DNA from: Fusarium oxysporum f. sp. lycopersici 4287
Taxonomy: Eukaryota; Ascomycota; Sordariomycetes; Hypocreales; Nectriaceae
Reading direction: 5' to 3'
Length of the DNA stretch: 64,000 nucleotides
Assembly: GCF_000149955.1 (NCBI RefSeq)
Contig: NC_031000.1
Span: 716,761 to 780,760 of the forward strand
In this document: positions 55,479 through 64,000 of the stretch, in pieces
Layout: each line of letters begins with the position of its first letter
Position numbering within the stretch: position 1 is the stretch's first letter
Position numbers and translations under genes: made by a program
The notes under the pieces: generated by a model
Seen by the model: the letters and a program-made list of their open reading frames with translations, nothing else
The model's database searches: none
What the model was told of the DNA's origin: nothing

Positions 55479-55519
55479 CACCCCCTCAGGCTCAAGTACG
55501 TCCCTATTGAGCCTGTATT

Positions 55520-58500
55520 TCATAGGCAGTCTTCCGTATTTTGGAGTCTTTCTTCTATTCCTTCCTGCTTCCTGTTCTGCTGTCTTTCCTGAATGTCTTC
55601 CAGGCCAAGTTGATAAAGGAAGCGGTCCCATTTGCCTGCCGGCAGGGCCTTTGTTAAGCCGTCTGCAATCATATCTGTTGACTTGGTGTATTTGACCTGA
55701 ATTTTCCCTCCTTGAACCTCCTGCCTCAGCCAGTGGTTGTGGATATCCACATGCCTTAGCTTGGTCTTTAAGGTAGCTATTTCGGCAGTCACAAGGTTGA
55801 TGGTCTGAGTGTTGTCGCAGTCAATCTGGATGATCGAGTCATCTAGTTGGACTGTAAGCTCCTTCAGCAGTCGGCTCACATAGAGGGACTCCTTAGCCGC
55901 CTGTGCTAGGGCTAGGAGTTCTGCTTCTGTCGTGGATGTGGTGACTGTATCTTGCTTACTGGCTCTCCAACCGATTAACCCATTGAACAGCTTGATTGTA
56001 TAAGCCTGCGAGCTTTTTCGGTCGAGGGTGTTATCTGCAAATGAGGCATCGCTAGCAACTTTGAGCCCACCGGGCCCTCCGAAGGCTAGGGCTCGATGCT
56101 TGGTGTGTGTAAGGTAGTGGATAACGCGGTCAGCAGCTTCTTGATGGGCTCTGCCTGGATTGGTGAGGAATCGTGCCAGTCTGGAGACGGCGAAGGCTAT
56201 ATCGGGTCGGGTGTTGACAGCGATATAGAGGACTGAGCCGACTTTGCGTTGGTAGCGTTGAATTTCTGCTGGGGTTGCTAGTCCTATTCGAGGCCGTAGC
56301 TCTATTTGAGTCATTGGTACTGTAGCTGTTCCTTTGTTAGCTAGGTTTGCAATTTTGTCAATATAGGCTGTTTGAGATAGCCAAATCTTCCTTGCAGGTC
56401 GGTCCCGTATGACTTCCATTCCTAGGAACCATTGCATAGGGTTACCGCCTGTTAGCTTGTATCTCAATTGGAGCTGTTTTATCAGTTCATTGGCTTTATC
56501 TCCCCGAGCTTTTCGGTAGGCCACGATAACATCGTCAACATAGAAGAAGAAGAGGATTCCTTCCTTCTTGAAGCAGCAGGGCTCGTGGGGAACCTGTTCA
56601 TAGCCAAGCTCTAAGAGGGTCTTCGAGAGCTCTTTCTGCCACAGTAAGGGAGAGACTCGTAACCCATGTAGAGCTTTGTTTAGCTGCAGAATGGTCCCTG
56701 CTTTCTTATACCCCGGAGGCATATGCATGAAGATATCCTGATTGATTGGGGCGTGTACGAATGCGTTGACCACATCGTATTGGACCATTTCTAGGTCGAA
56801 TTTGGCTGCTATCGCTATCAGGGTTCGAAAGGATCTTCCGGCTAGGGTAGCTGCATATGTCTCTTGCAGCCTCCCTTTAGCTTGTTGGTCTCCTCTGACC
56901 ACTAGCCGTGCCTTGCACTTCTGGAAGCGGCCGTGTTTATCAAACTTATAGACATACACCCACATACAGCTGAGGACCTGCTGTTCAGAGGCTCGAGGGT
57001 CTTTAGCTCGTATCTCAGTCCAAGACTTCATTTCCTTATGACTTTGAAGGTGATCTTCTTCGGCCTTTTGAAAGAGCTTTCCAAATGGATGATCTATAAG
57101 ATCTTGGTGTTTCCTTGGGGGCGGCGGCAGGTTGCTTCGGTGCATATTCCTCCCCTGACGGAGCGCCCGTTCGATTGAGGTCTGTAGAGGGGTCTTTGCT
57201 CCGGCTATGAAGGCTGCCTGCCAAGGAACTGTTGTTGTACCTTCATTCGTCTCGATTGTAGGTTGAACTCCTTGATGGAGCGTTTGGATAGAATGTACTA
57301 GAAGGGCTGATGGCGGCGACTCTGGTGGCGTTGGAAAAGGGACAAATTTTGCCGTTGTATACGGACCGCTGATGTGTTCGACTGTTTCGTCGGCTTCCCC
57401 CAGTTGGGTTCCTTCATCGTCGGTCAGAGCGCCTATTGGAAGGGTTATTTCGAAGGAGTCTTCAGCTTCTAGTTCTTCAAGGCTGTCTTGATCTGGAAGG
57501 GCAGACTCTTGTGCGAACTTGGCTATTTCGCTAAGATCAGCTTCAAGAAGGTCGTCCTTAAATTGTTCCCAGTCTCCGTTGCAGATCTCATCTTCATTAA
57601 ATATGACATCTCGAGTGTTAACTATCCGGTTGATTGTAGGGATCCAGATCCTATAGATGTTCGAGGACCTATAGCCGACTAAGAAGCCGATCCAGCCTTT
57701 AGGCTTAAGTCGCATTTTACGATTAACCTTCTGTTGGGCTTCTGAGGTCATTGCATAGGCCTTACAGCCGAATGCTCGTAGATGTGTCTGATCCGGCTGT
57801 TTCTTCGGTTGTGGAATCCCTCTGAGTTTGGCTGATGCTGTGTGTAGTTGATCATATGGGGTCTTCCAGCCTGACCTGTAGCTAGGCGTGCGATTGTATA
57901 GATAAACCGCTGTCCTTCCGATTTCTGGCCATAACTGATGTGGAAGCTTGGCTCCTGTCCGCATGGCCCTTTCTTTATCCTTGATCACACCCCCTGAGCG
58001 TTCGGCGCCGCCATTTTGGGCTTGTGTGTGCGGTGCTGAGGGCTCGAGGATAATTGCTCTATCTCTCAGGAAGTCTCCGACCTTCGGCTTGACCTCCGTG
58101 ATCTCATTATCGCATTCGATAACTCTGACCTTGAGGCTGTGTTGCCGTTCCATATGACCTAGAAAGGCTTTGAAGGCCGTGATAATAGCATCTGCCGTTC
58201 GGGCTGTAAGATAGTAATCCCAAATGTATCCGGTGGCTCGGCATGTCAGTAACATCTGTGAGGTGTAACCGTCTATGCCTTCTTCGTAGTCATGAAAGTC
58301 AACAGCAATACGTTCGCCGGCGGCCTGACCGGGCTGCTGCCTTGGGGCCCGTCTGACCTGCCTCTTGACCTTCGATAGGCCACAGGCATCGCATTCAGCA
58401 GTGGTTGGACCTCGAATTCGCACCCCCTGAGAGGCTGAGACCAAGTGTTCAAGGGCTTGTGGTCCCGGATGCCCTAGGCGGCTGTGCCAGCGGATAGCTT

Positions 58501-58996
58501 CTCCTGTCAAAGGGGCCCTCTTGCTATAAGAGTTGAATTTATGGGCTGTCAAAGCTGCTGGGGTTATAGCTACTGGTTGATATTCAATGACGTATTGACC
58601 ATATATATCTTGAACCGGGCATGCAAGAGTTCGATCGAGCCATCGAAGGATCGTTGGGTCGTGCCGGTTGTCCCAATAGAGACCTTTCCTTCGCAGTTGG
58701 CGTAGGGAGACTAGAGTCGTAAGGAGTCGAGGGCAGTAGGCCACATCTTCGAGCAACAGGGCTCGAGTTCTTGTGAGCCTAACAGTCATAGTTCCGTAGC
58801 CTAAGATGAGCAGTTTTCGGTCTCCAGCCCAGATACAGTCGCCTGGAATAGCCGGTTGAAGTTTGGCTAGTCTATCGGGGCTATTCGTGATTGAGATAGT
58901 GGCTCCAGGGTCAAGGATTACGGAGTTCCGTAGGGGATAATCATCCCTCTGTGTTATGAATGTGGCCTTGACTTTGGCAATAGGTCTCTGGTATAG
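55520..58996 (-). CDS. Copia-2 Pol (protease, integrase, RT, RNase H), intact
   Basis: One uninterrupted frame of 1159 codons. It directly follows the gag UGA in the same frame and has no ATG near its start (first codons LYQRPIAKVKATFITQ), so it needs readthrough. Domains in order: aspartic protease with ILDPGAT (Pro where Ser or Thr is usual), pre-integrase HSRLGHPGPQALEHL and AECDACGLSKVKR, integrase core with VDFHD, VIECDNEI and QNGGAERSGGVIKD, RT with VQYDVVNAFVHAP, GLRVSPLLWQKEL and FFYVDDVIVAY, RNase H with VASDASFADN, STTEAELLALA, IDCDNTQT and HVDIHNHWLRQE. No frame breaks, so this element may be active. Confidence 0.93.
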   Translation of the reverse strand, partial: LYQRPIAKVKATFITQRDDYPLRNSVILDPGATISITNSPDRLAKLQPAIPGDCIWAGDRKLLILGYGTMTVRLTRTRALLLEDVAYCPRLLTTLVSLRQLRRKGLYWDNRHDPTILRWLDRTLACPVQDIYGQYVIEYQPVAITPAALTAHKFNSYSKRAPLTGEAIRWHSRLGHPGPQALEHLVSASQGVRIRGPTTAECDACGLSKVKRQVRRAPRQQPGQAAGERIAVDFHDYEEGIDGYTSQMLLTCRATGYIWDYYLTARTADAIITAFKAFLGHMERQHSLKVRVIECDNEITEVKPKVGDFLRDRAIILEPSAPHTQAQNGGAERSGGVIKDKERAMRTGAKLPHQLWPEIGRTAVYLYNRTPSYRSGWKTPYDQLHTASAKLRGIPQPKKQPDQTHLRAFGCKAYAMTSEAQQKVNRKMRLKPKGWIGFLVGYRSSNIYRIWIPTINRIVNTRDVIFNEDEICNGDWEQFKDDLLEADLSEIAKFAQESALPDQDSLEELEAEDSFEITLPIGALTDDEGTQLGEADETVEHISGPYTTAKFVPFPTPPESPPSALLVHSIQTLHQGVQPTIETNEGTTTVPWQAAFIAGAKTPLQTSIERALRQGRNMHRSNLPPPPRKHQDLIDHPFGKLFQKAEEDHLQSHKEMKSWTEIRAKDPRASEQQVLSCMWVYVYKFDKHGRFQKCKARLVVRGDQQAKGRLQETYAATLAGRSFRTLIAIAAKFDLEMVQYDVVNAFVHAPINQDIFMHMPPGYKKAGTILQLNKALHGLRVSPLLWQKELSKTLLELGYEQVPHEPCCFKKEGILFFFYVDDVIVAYRKARGDKANELIKQLQLRYKLTGGNPMQWFLGMEVIRDRPARKIWLSQTAYIDKIANLANKGTATVPMTQIELRPRIGLATPAEIQRYQRKVGSVLYIAVNTRPDIAFAVSRLARFLTNPGRAHQEAADRVIHYLTHTKHRALAFGGPGGLKVASDASFADNTLDRKSSQAYTIKLFNGLIGWRASKQDTVTTSTTEAELLALAQAAKESLYVSRLLKELTVQLDDSIIQIDCDNTQTINLVTAEIATLKTKLRHVDIHNHWLRQEVQGGKIQVKYTKSTDMIADGLTKALPAGKWDRFLYQLGLEDIQERQQNRKQEGIEERLQNTEDCL

Positions 58997-59002
58997 TCAT
59001 TG
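58994..59002 (-). promoter_or_regulatory. candidate stop-codon readthrough site CAA-UGA-CUA
   Basis: The gag stop (complement of 58997-58999) is flanked by CAA before and CUA after, and pol stays open in the same frame for 1159 codons. UGA-CUA is a well-known leaky stop context, for example in alphaviruses and some cellular genes. Readthrough would give Gag-Pol at low frequency. Confidence 0.65.
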
Positions 59003-60202
59003 ATCTGAGTTCTCTTCCTTCGTTGCTTGTTTTGGGTTTCTGGTGCTTGAGGTTCTGGCCTTTTTCCTTGTGAGGGACTTTACCTGGGCCTGCAGGTCCG
59101 AGTCTTCCTCGAGAGCTTCTTTCACTTTCTGTTGGATTTTCTCTCGGGGTTTGAATCCCTTCCATGCCTGATTTGGAAAGACATAGAAGCATTTCGTAAG
59201 TTCGTGGGGTAGTCCACACGCCGGGCATTCCTGTCTCTTCTCAGGAGACCTCTGGCGTTTTCTTTCTCCCTTCTTCGAAGACGGGTACTGACCTTCAATG
59301 ATGTGGGCGTCCCCTTCATCATCCTGGGGGTCCTCCCCAGCATAGCTCGCAGAAAACGCACCGCGGGCCACTCGGCCCTTCGTGGCCTCTGCATCTTGGA
59401 GCTCATTTCGGAAGGCGTTCCCTACATCTCGGTATGAGAGGGCCCTATTTTGTAATAGAGTCTTTGAAGAGATTTTGTATGAGGCAGTCCAGCTAGGCAG
59501 GATGTGTGTGGTTACATTGAAGAAGTCCCAGGCCCACGCACTGTTGTGGAGCGTTTCAGGGACCTCTCGTTGTCGCCCTTTCGCCATTGCCTCTTCCCAT
59601 TGATCTAGCCACTTGAATGCAGCTTGGCTGACCGTCTTTGGGGCAGTTCTTAGTAATGTAAGATACCTATTTCTGGCATCCTTCGTTTCATCTTCCTCGG
59701 TCCTTCCACACCGGGCACGAAGGTTCCAGTGCCATTCGTATATTGATTCGTGTGACTGACAGCAGGTTTGAATCAAGCTAGGGGAGACCGTACGGATAAC
59801 CCAGTCCTGAAGGGTTCCAAGAGCGTTTTTCTGTTTTTCGAAAACCTTCTCTTGTAGCTGATAAAAGGTTAAATCCTGCTGGAAGATCTTCTGGCCTTGG
59901 TCTGTAAGGTCAGAGATAGACCATGTTCCATTCACCGTTTCCTGAATGTCGTCTGGGGTGCCGTCTTGGGATTCGGCGGTATGAGACCGGATTGTTCGTT
60001 GGGCTGTAGCGGTCTTCGTATATCTGCGTTTTCTTATATCCGGGATAGCTGGTTCGTCTCCAAGGAATGTCTTGCTCTTGAGATGCTGTTGAAGACCAAG
60101 ACGATGGGCCTGAAGGAGGAATTCATGCTCCCAGTTGAGGAAGTCCTCAGATTTAGAGAGGGTAGCCGTAAGACCTTCCTTTTGGGGCTTAGATAGGAAC
60201 AT
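58997..60202 (-). CDS. Copia-2 Gag
   Basis: 401-residue structural protein. Starts MFLSKPQKEGLTATLSKSED, followed by the LNWEHEFLLQAHRLGLQQHL segment that matches the WDSWSNEFKKLAHAYDLWQY region of Copia-1 Gag. A long helical middle part ends in LPSWTASYK, as in Copia-1. A basic stretch (KKGERKRQRSPEKRQ) precedes the zinc knuckle CPACGLPHELTKC (Cx2Cx3Hx4C). It ends KEENSDQ at a UGA that is followed in frame by Pol. Confidence 0.9.
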   Translation of the reverse strand: MFLSKPQKEGLTATLSKSEDFLNWEHEFLLQAHRLGLQQHLKSKTFLGDEPAIPDIRKRRYTKTATAQRTIRSHTAESQDGTPDDIQETVNGTWSISDLTDQGQKIFQQDLTFYQLQEKVFEKQKNALGTLQDWVIRTVSPSLIQTCCQSHESIYEWHWNLRARCGRTEEDETKDARNRYLTLLRTAPKTVSQAAFKWLDQWEEAMAKGRQREVPETLHNSAWAWDFFNVTTHILPSWTASYKISSKTLLQNRALSYRDVGNAFRNELQDAEATKGRVARGAFSASYAGEDPQDDEGDAHIIEGQYPSSKKGERKRQRSPEKRQECPACGLPHELTKCFYVFPNQAWKGFKPREKIQQKVKEALEEDSDLQAQVKSLTRKKARTSSTRNPKQATKEENSDQ

Positions 60203-60251
60203 TATCTATAAGAAAGAGGGTTCTTCAAGGTATTAAAGTTGGTTAAGGCAG

Positions 60252-60264
60252 TGAGACTCTTAAT
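60252..60264 (-). promoter_or_regulatory. candidate primer-binding site of Copia-2
   Basis: ATTAAGAGTCTCA on the minus strand immediately after the 5' LTR. It equals the Copia-1 site although the LTRs are unrelated, which supports a shared tRNA primer, possibly a half-tRNA-Lys(CUU). Confidence 0.5.
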
Positions 60265-60442
60265 TGTCAGATATAGGGGTCTATTGTGTGTATTCCACTC
60301 TCTGTCCGATAGTTGGGTTGGAACCCTATTTCTATCTGTTCAGTAATGACCAATCTAAGAGGTTGTTACAGTGCTGAGACAGCTCTCTGACCGGTAGTTC
60401 GGTCAGCCGGTTAGCCGGTCTCATTTTCACCAGTATTCAACA
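60265..60442 (-). repeat. Copia-2 5' LTR
   Basis: 178 bp, identical to 55301-55478; contains the GTTCGGTCAGCCGGTTAGCC region with internal CCGGT repeats. Confidence 0.92.
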
Positions 60443-60835
60443 GTAGATTTGTAGCTATTTTATTTTGTATAGAAAAGACTAAATACGCAGTGTAAATATA
60501 CTTTTTATATACTAACTATATAGGACTCTTTTAAAAATGTAGAAAAATTAATATAGCTTATTTTAAAACTTATATATAACCTATTAAAACTATAGCTATT
60601 TTAAACTTAATTTAAGCTTTTTATAAGCTTTTAAAAACCGGATTTTAAGGTGTATACGGTGGTGTAGCACTTGCTTGTCTGGAGCATTCGCTTATCAACT
60701 ACGTTCGCTTTATTTCCTTTATTTAAAGTAATTTATATTTATAAAATAACCTTATTTTAGCCAATATAAGGTCTCTTAACTCTTAATTCTTATATACATA
60801 TTCGTGCAATTAGCTAGTTATTACAGGATATTATC
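60443..60835. repeat. AT-rich DNA with a relic pogo terminal repeat
   Basis: Mostly AT-rich and gene-free. At 60663-60704 the reverse complement (ACGTAGTTGATAAGCGAATG, then CTCCAGACAAGCAAGTGCTA) matches the pogo TIR pattern, so one end of an old, RIP-eroded pogo element probably lies here with its body to the left. Confidence 0.5.
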
Positions 60836-62973
60836 CTATACTACCCGAAATCTCTCTTCCCTTTCGACCGGTTCATCGCATAAGGCTTCTCCGTCCATGA
60901 TCCCATGCAAATACGCTTCGCCAACGAGATTGTACACCTTCCCAGAACCTCCCCTATGGCAAAAGTCTGTTCGAAGAACAAAAAGCACCTCCAAACCACA
61001 CAGTACAGAAATTTCATCACCTACATCAGCAAGAGGGGGCACCACTGCCATATAACCCTTGGCGGTGATGGCGAACTTTCGGCCACCAGCACATGACAAT
61101 ATGTCTTTGGCAGATGAGGTAACGGCTTCGTAGAGCTCCTGCAGGTCCTTATTCCGCGAGAACACCTCCTCAAAACTTGGCTGTGACGGCGGCATGTTGG
61201 GCAGAGTACGGTATGCTACGAGGGCTTCAATCTGCGGTGACGAGAGAAATGGTCCCCAGGTTTCAAGTATTGCACCGTACTCGTTAGGGATAGGCCTGTT
61301 GAATCTCAACAGGTGCATTGGAGTGGAAGCCCCATGGGAAAGAAGGTTTTGTTCCTGACCATGGTCTAATTGAACCTGCATTGCATCGCCGACCATGGTT
61401 CTCCAGAACGCGTCGGTTTTAGATTGGTTAATACTTTCTGACAAATAGCGTTGTGGAAGTGGCTCGATCATCCGAAGTGCTTCCAATAATGTTGCACAAA
61501 AGCTGATGAATTTGCCGCCTAACCTGTCTTTTGGATCAGACCAAGTGGCAGGGAAGCACCTCGACGTGGTTGCTGAAATGGTATCAAATCTGATTCCTCC
61601 AATCGAAATCTCTCCCGGAAGACTTAGTTCGATATGGCTCTCAGTATGGGCAGAAGCGTTGTAGTTGCGGAACTTCAACGGCGCCATCTCCGGTGTGCAA
61701 GTCCAGTCCGGCACCCATGACGGCAGGGCATTCAAGGTCCGGGGGTATCCTACACCAGCCACGTAAAGGACACTCTTCAACTCACCACGCCGAAGAAACC
61801 TGCGGCAAATTTCGGTATAAAACTCGACAAGATCCCTCTCATCCCCATAATTCGGTGCAAAATCAGGGCTACCAGCATCCCGCGTTAGGTTCACTAAGCC
61901 GAAAACGAGATCACGCGGATCCGTGGCCCTGGTAGCCCATATCTCTGTCAGAAACTGGCACAGTGGAGGCTGGAGTCCAACCTGATTCCTCAAAGACTCT
62001 GGTCTTTGAATAAGGTCAAAGAGTGCACTTGCCCCATCGCAGAGGCGCTTTCGAGGAGTTGGACCAACTGATATCTTCCTGCGGCAACTTCATATCTCGG
62101 GTCGCAGATTATGCTGATAGAACGGGCAAAGTCTCCCCAACTGACCCAGCAATCACCCCACCGAATGTGACAGGAGCGGCTGAAAACTACTTCTTGGACA
62201 ATCCAGACACGAGTGAAATAGTCATGTTGAATGACTTGAGCCAGGGCAGAATACCGAGCATCGCGAAAAGCCACCATCGCACGCCAGAGAGACATCCATG
62301 CCTCAAGAGGGGCTGACATCGTCCGTGATGGCAGCATAACTGCATTGATATGGGAATCCCGATCCGTCCTTTCCGGTAGTTTCCTAATTTCCAGCAGCAA
62401 AGAGAAAGCCAGCTCTGCTATGGAGGATTCCCCGAGGCATATGATTGGTTTGGTTTGACCGGCTGTATATCTCACACATCATGGGAACCTGGATGTCCTT
62501 TTCGGCGTTATAATCCTGGTTGATGCTGATACGATCTATCCAAATGGTCCGTGTTTCGAAAAATGAGGCTCGTTCTTGGAGGATGTCATATGCATTCTTG
62601 CCCACTTGCAGCCACTTTCCGTCAATCTGAATGTCGTATTTCTCCGACTGGTCCCCCCATGTGTACGATATGGCATCATATACAGGGTTGTCGTCCAGCC
62701 GTATGTGCCGAATGCTGCAACAGAGCTCCCAGGTCTTTGGGTCCCTGCTTACATCCAGTAGCCTGATCGATCGTGCGTCTAGAGTACGATACTGGTATTT
62801 GTGCTCATCTGGAAGCTTCAGGAGATCATTCCGCGGACCAAAAGAGCGACGTTGCACGATAGCCTCACAACAGTCTTCATATAGGGCGAAGCACACAATG
62901 GACCAGGTAGAACCTCAAGCAGAACACACAATCCTTACCTGCCGGGAACTTTAAGGAAGGACTTACTATCCAT
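60836..62973 (-). pseudogene. HET-domain (heterokaryon incompatibility) protein, frame-broken
   Basis: Member of the HET family that mediates non-self recognition cell death in filamentous fungi. A possible first exon at 62973 (MDSKSFLKVPGR) precedes the main body. HET motifs: YRTLDARSIRLLDV, YDAISYTWGDQS, VGKNAYDILQERA, IWIDRISINQDYNAEKDIQV and MCEIYS. A one-base change near 62455 moves the frame to KPIICLGESSIAELAFSLLL, with DYFTRVWIVQEVVFS. A second near 62040 moves it to ASALFDLIQRPESLRNQVGL, then ATDPRDLVFGLVNL, which runs to the stop with a long variable C-terminal part (WVPDWTC, GMVVP-like GYMAVVP). Either the gene is dead or two single-base errors are present. Confidence 0.8.
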
Positions 62974-64000
62974 ACTATATCGCATCGATAACAGAATTAA
63001 TCGCCCTAAGCTATGCCACTTATAAACTGGAAATAATTGGAAGAGATTGATAAGAATTGTATTTAAGTCAAATGAAAAGCCATACGTGGCAAATTGGTTA
63101 GTACACACCGCTTATTTCATGAGATTTTACAAAATTTTACTTTACATATTGTGCGATATGTGACAAAGGCAAGATATTTCATTGTCTAAGACGCCATTAA
63201 GCTTTTGCCCTCGCCTACTACCTGTATCGTACAACCCGGCACGAAAAAAAAAAAAAGGGTTCACAACGTAATATCGTATTACCATCACCGTATTTTTTGT
63301 TTTCGTCTGGCTTCCTATATTGTTTTTCACAGGAACAGATGGTTTCACGACAGAAGACTGTACTACCACCAACGTATTTTCATTCTCTTGCACAAATTAT
63401 CCTGTATTCTACAGCAGAACAACAAAATGATAAATACCAGGTTTGAGACAGGGCAAACGATGAAGAGTACTAGAGTATGAAGAAAAAACAAAAGAATAAT
63501 CCTACCCCTTAGCATTGATTACTCTACGCTGATTATCGAGAGTTAGTCGTGTTGCTGGAGTCCCTAAGCAAGCCTCGAACCTCAAGTCAGATAATAGGCC
63601 TTCCTCAACCATTACGCAATTGTTCTAACGTTATTAGAAGCAAACTCAGTCCGACCAGCACATCACCGCTTTGAACCAATCCAGGATGCGCTCAAGCTTG
63701 GACGTTATTGATAGACGGGCTATCAATCATCTGTGGGACTTAGTAGTCGAGAAGCTACTCGAGTTCGCAAATGGGCGTCGCGGACTGTCAGAACTCGAGG
63801 AGAAAGATGTCCAGTATTGGAAAGAGTGGTTACGCAAATACCGGTCATTAGAGGGCCCAATTACCATGCCAAGGGGTATGCTTGGAAGCATATCAACGAC
63901 GCAGCAAAAGTCGACAATGGCCTCGCACTGCTGGTAATAATAGTCAGCAAAGCGACGCATCTCATGAAACTCTGCCCGGGATATTGTTGTTCCTTGGAAT
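62974..64000. other. intergenic, upstream of HET gene; possible short frame at 63671-63937
   Basis: Holds an A13 run near 63244 and otherwise nothing clear. A plus-strand frame at 63671-63937 (MNQSRMRSSLDVIDRRAINH, with QYWKEWLRKYRSLEG) is amphipathic and could be an exon of a gene that leaves the window, but I cannot support it further. Confidence 0.35.

Larger units (their letters stand above)
53402..57704. repeat. duplicate of 48999-53301 (offset 4403)
   Basis: All features of 48999-53301 recur here at +4403: low-complexity DNA, hAT element, LTR, Pol end. I noticed only one differing base near the start (CACGACTATG versus CACGTCTATG). The block ends exactly at the gap on the left copy and starts exactly at the gap here, which is what an unmerged contig overlap looks like. 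Confidence 0.93.
55301..60442 (-). mobile_element. Copia-2 LTR retrotransposon
   Basis: 5142-bp complete element on the minus strand: LTRs of 178 bp at 55301-55478 and 60265-60442, identical by eye, a candidate primer site next to the 5' LTR, gag and pol in one frame. The flanking 5-mers (CTATG and GTAGA) do not match, so no target duplication, which may mean recombination or a misjoin. Not closely related to Copia-1 in its LTR but similar in Pol. Confidence 0.94.

Noticed and set aside
1..64000. A biosynthetic gene cluster or Starship-type cargo
   Set aside because: There is no PKS, NRPS or terpene synthase, and no DUF3435 tyrosine recombinase; the regulator, methyltransferase and transporter are far apart and separated by transposons.

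Overview
The window is nuclear DNA of a filamentous ascomycete (Pezizomycotina). The evidence is 47-84 nt introns with GTAAGT/GTATGT donors and CTGAC/CTAAC-type branch sites, and fungal families: a Zn2Cys6 regulator, a HET-domain protein, DUF1996, DUF3505, DUF7025, a LaeA-like methyltransferase and a PLL/DUF346 lectin. Repeats include Tad-type LINE, Copia, pogo/Fot, hAT and MULE elements. Most transposons are young and intact-looking, but there are AT-rich decayed stretches and C-to-T nonsense changes of the kind left by RIP or 5mC deamination. The species cannot be named from sequence alone.

Layout. 1-10.3 kb is a normal gene island: a secreted CE1/PHB-depolymerase-like esterase, a secreted DUF1996 protein, a seven-exon mitochondrial D-lactate dehydrogenase and a Zn2Cys6 regulator with an in-frame TGA. 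10.3-23.1 kb is repeat territory: a solo Copia LTR next to a decayed MULE transposase, AT-rich DNA, a GC-richer broken gene, Copia-1 (15538-21100, identical LTRs) and pogo-1. 23.1-29.4 kb holds a small secreted protein, a long intronless unknown gene and a truncated DUF7025 gene. 29.8-38.4 kb holds a 5'-truncated LINE, a small unknown gene, pogo-2 and pogo-3 nine bases apart in opposite orientation, and an LTR with an inverted partner. 38.4-45 kb is a second gene island: chromate transporter, histidine phosphatase, a DUF3505 relic and a methyltransferase. 45.5-60.8 kb is repeats and assembly gaps: a hAT gene cut by a 1000-N gap, the end of a beta-propeller lectin, AT-rich DNA with a 759-bp non-autonomous hAT element, and Copia-2. 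A 4303-bp block is present on both sides of a 100-N gap (48999-53301 and 53402-57704) and is most simply an unmerged contig overlap. 60.8-63 kb is a HET gene with frame breaks.

The most interesting observation is that both unrelated-LTR Copia elements keep gag and pol in one frame separated by a single UGA followed by C. In Copia-2 the context is CAA-UGA-CUA, a known strong readthrough context, and everything else in the 1560-codon frame is open. This predicts Gag-Pol synthesis by stop-codon readthrough. No tRNA, rRNA or CRISPR features were seen. Host genes are independent single units with no recognisable biosynthetic cluster.
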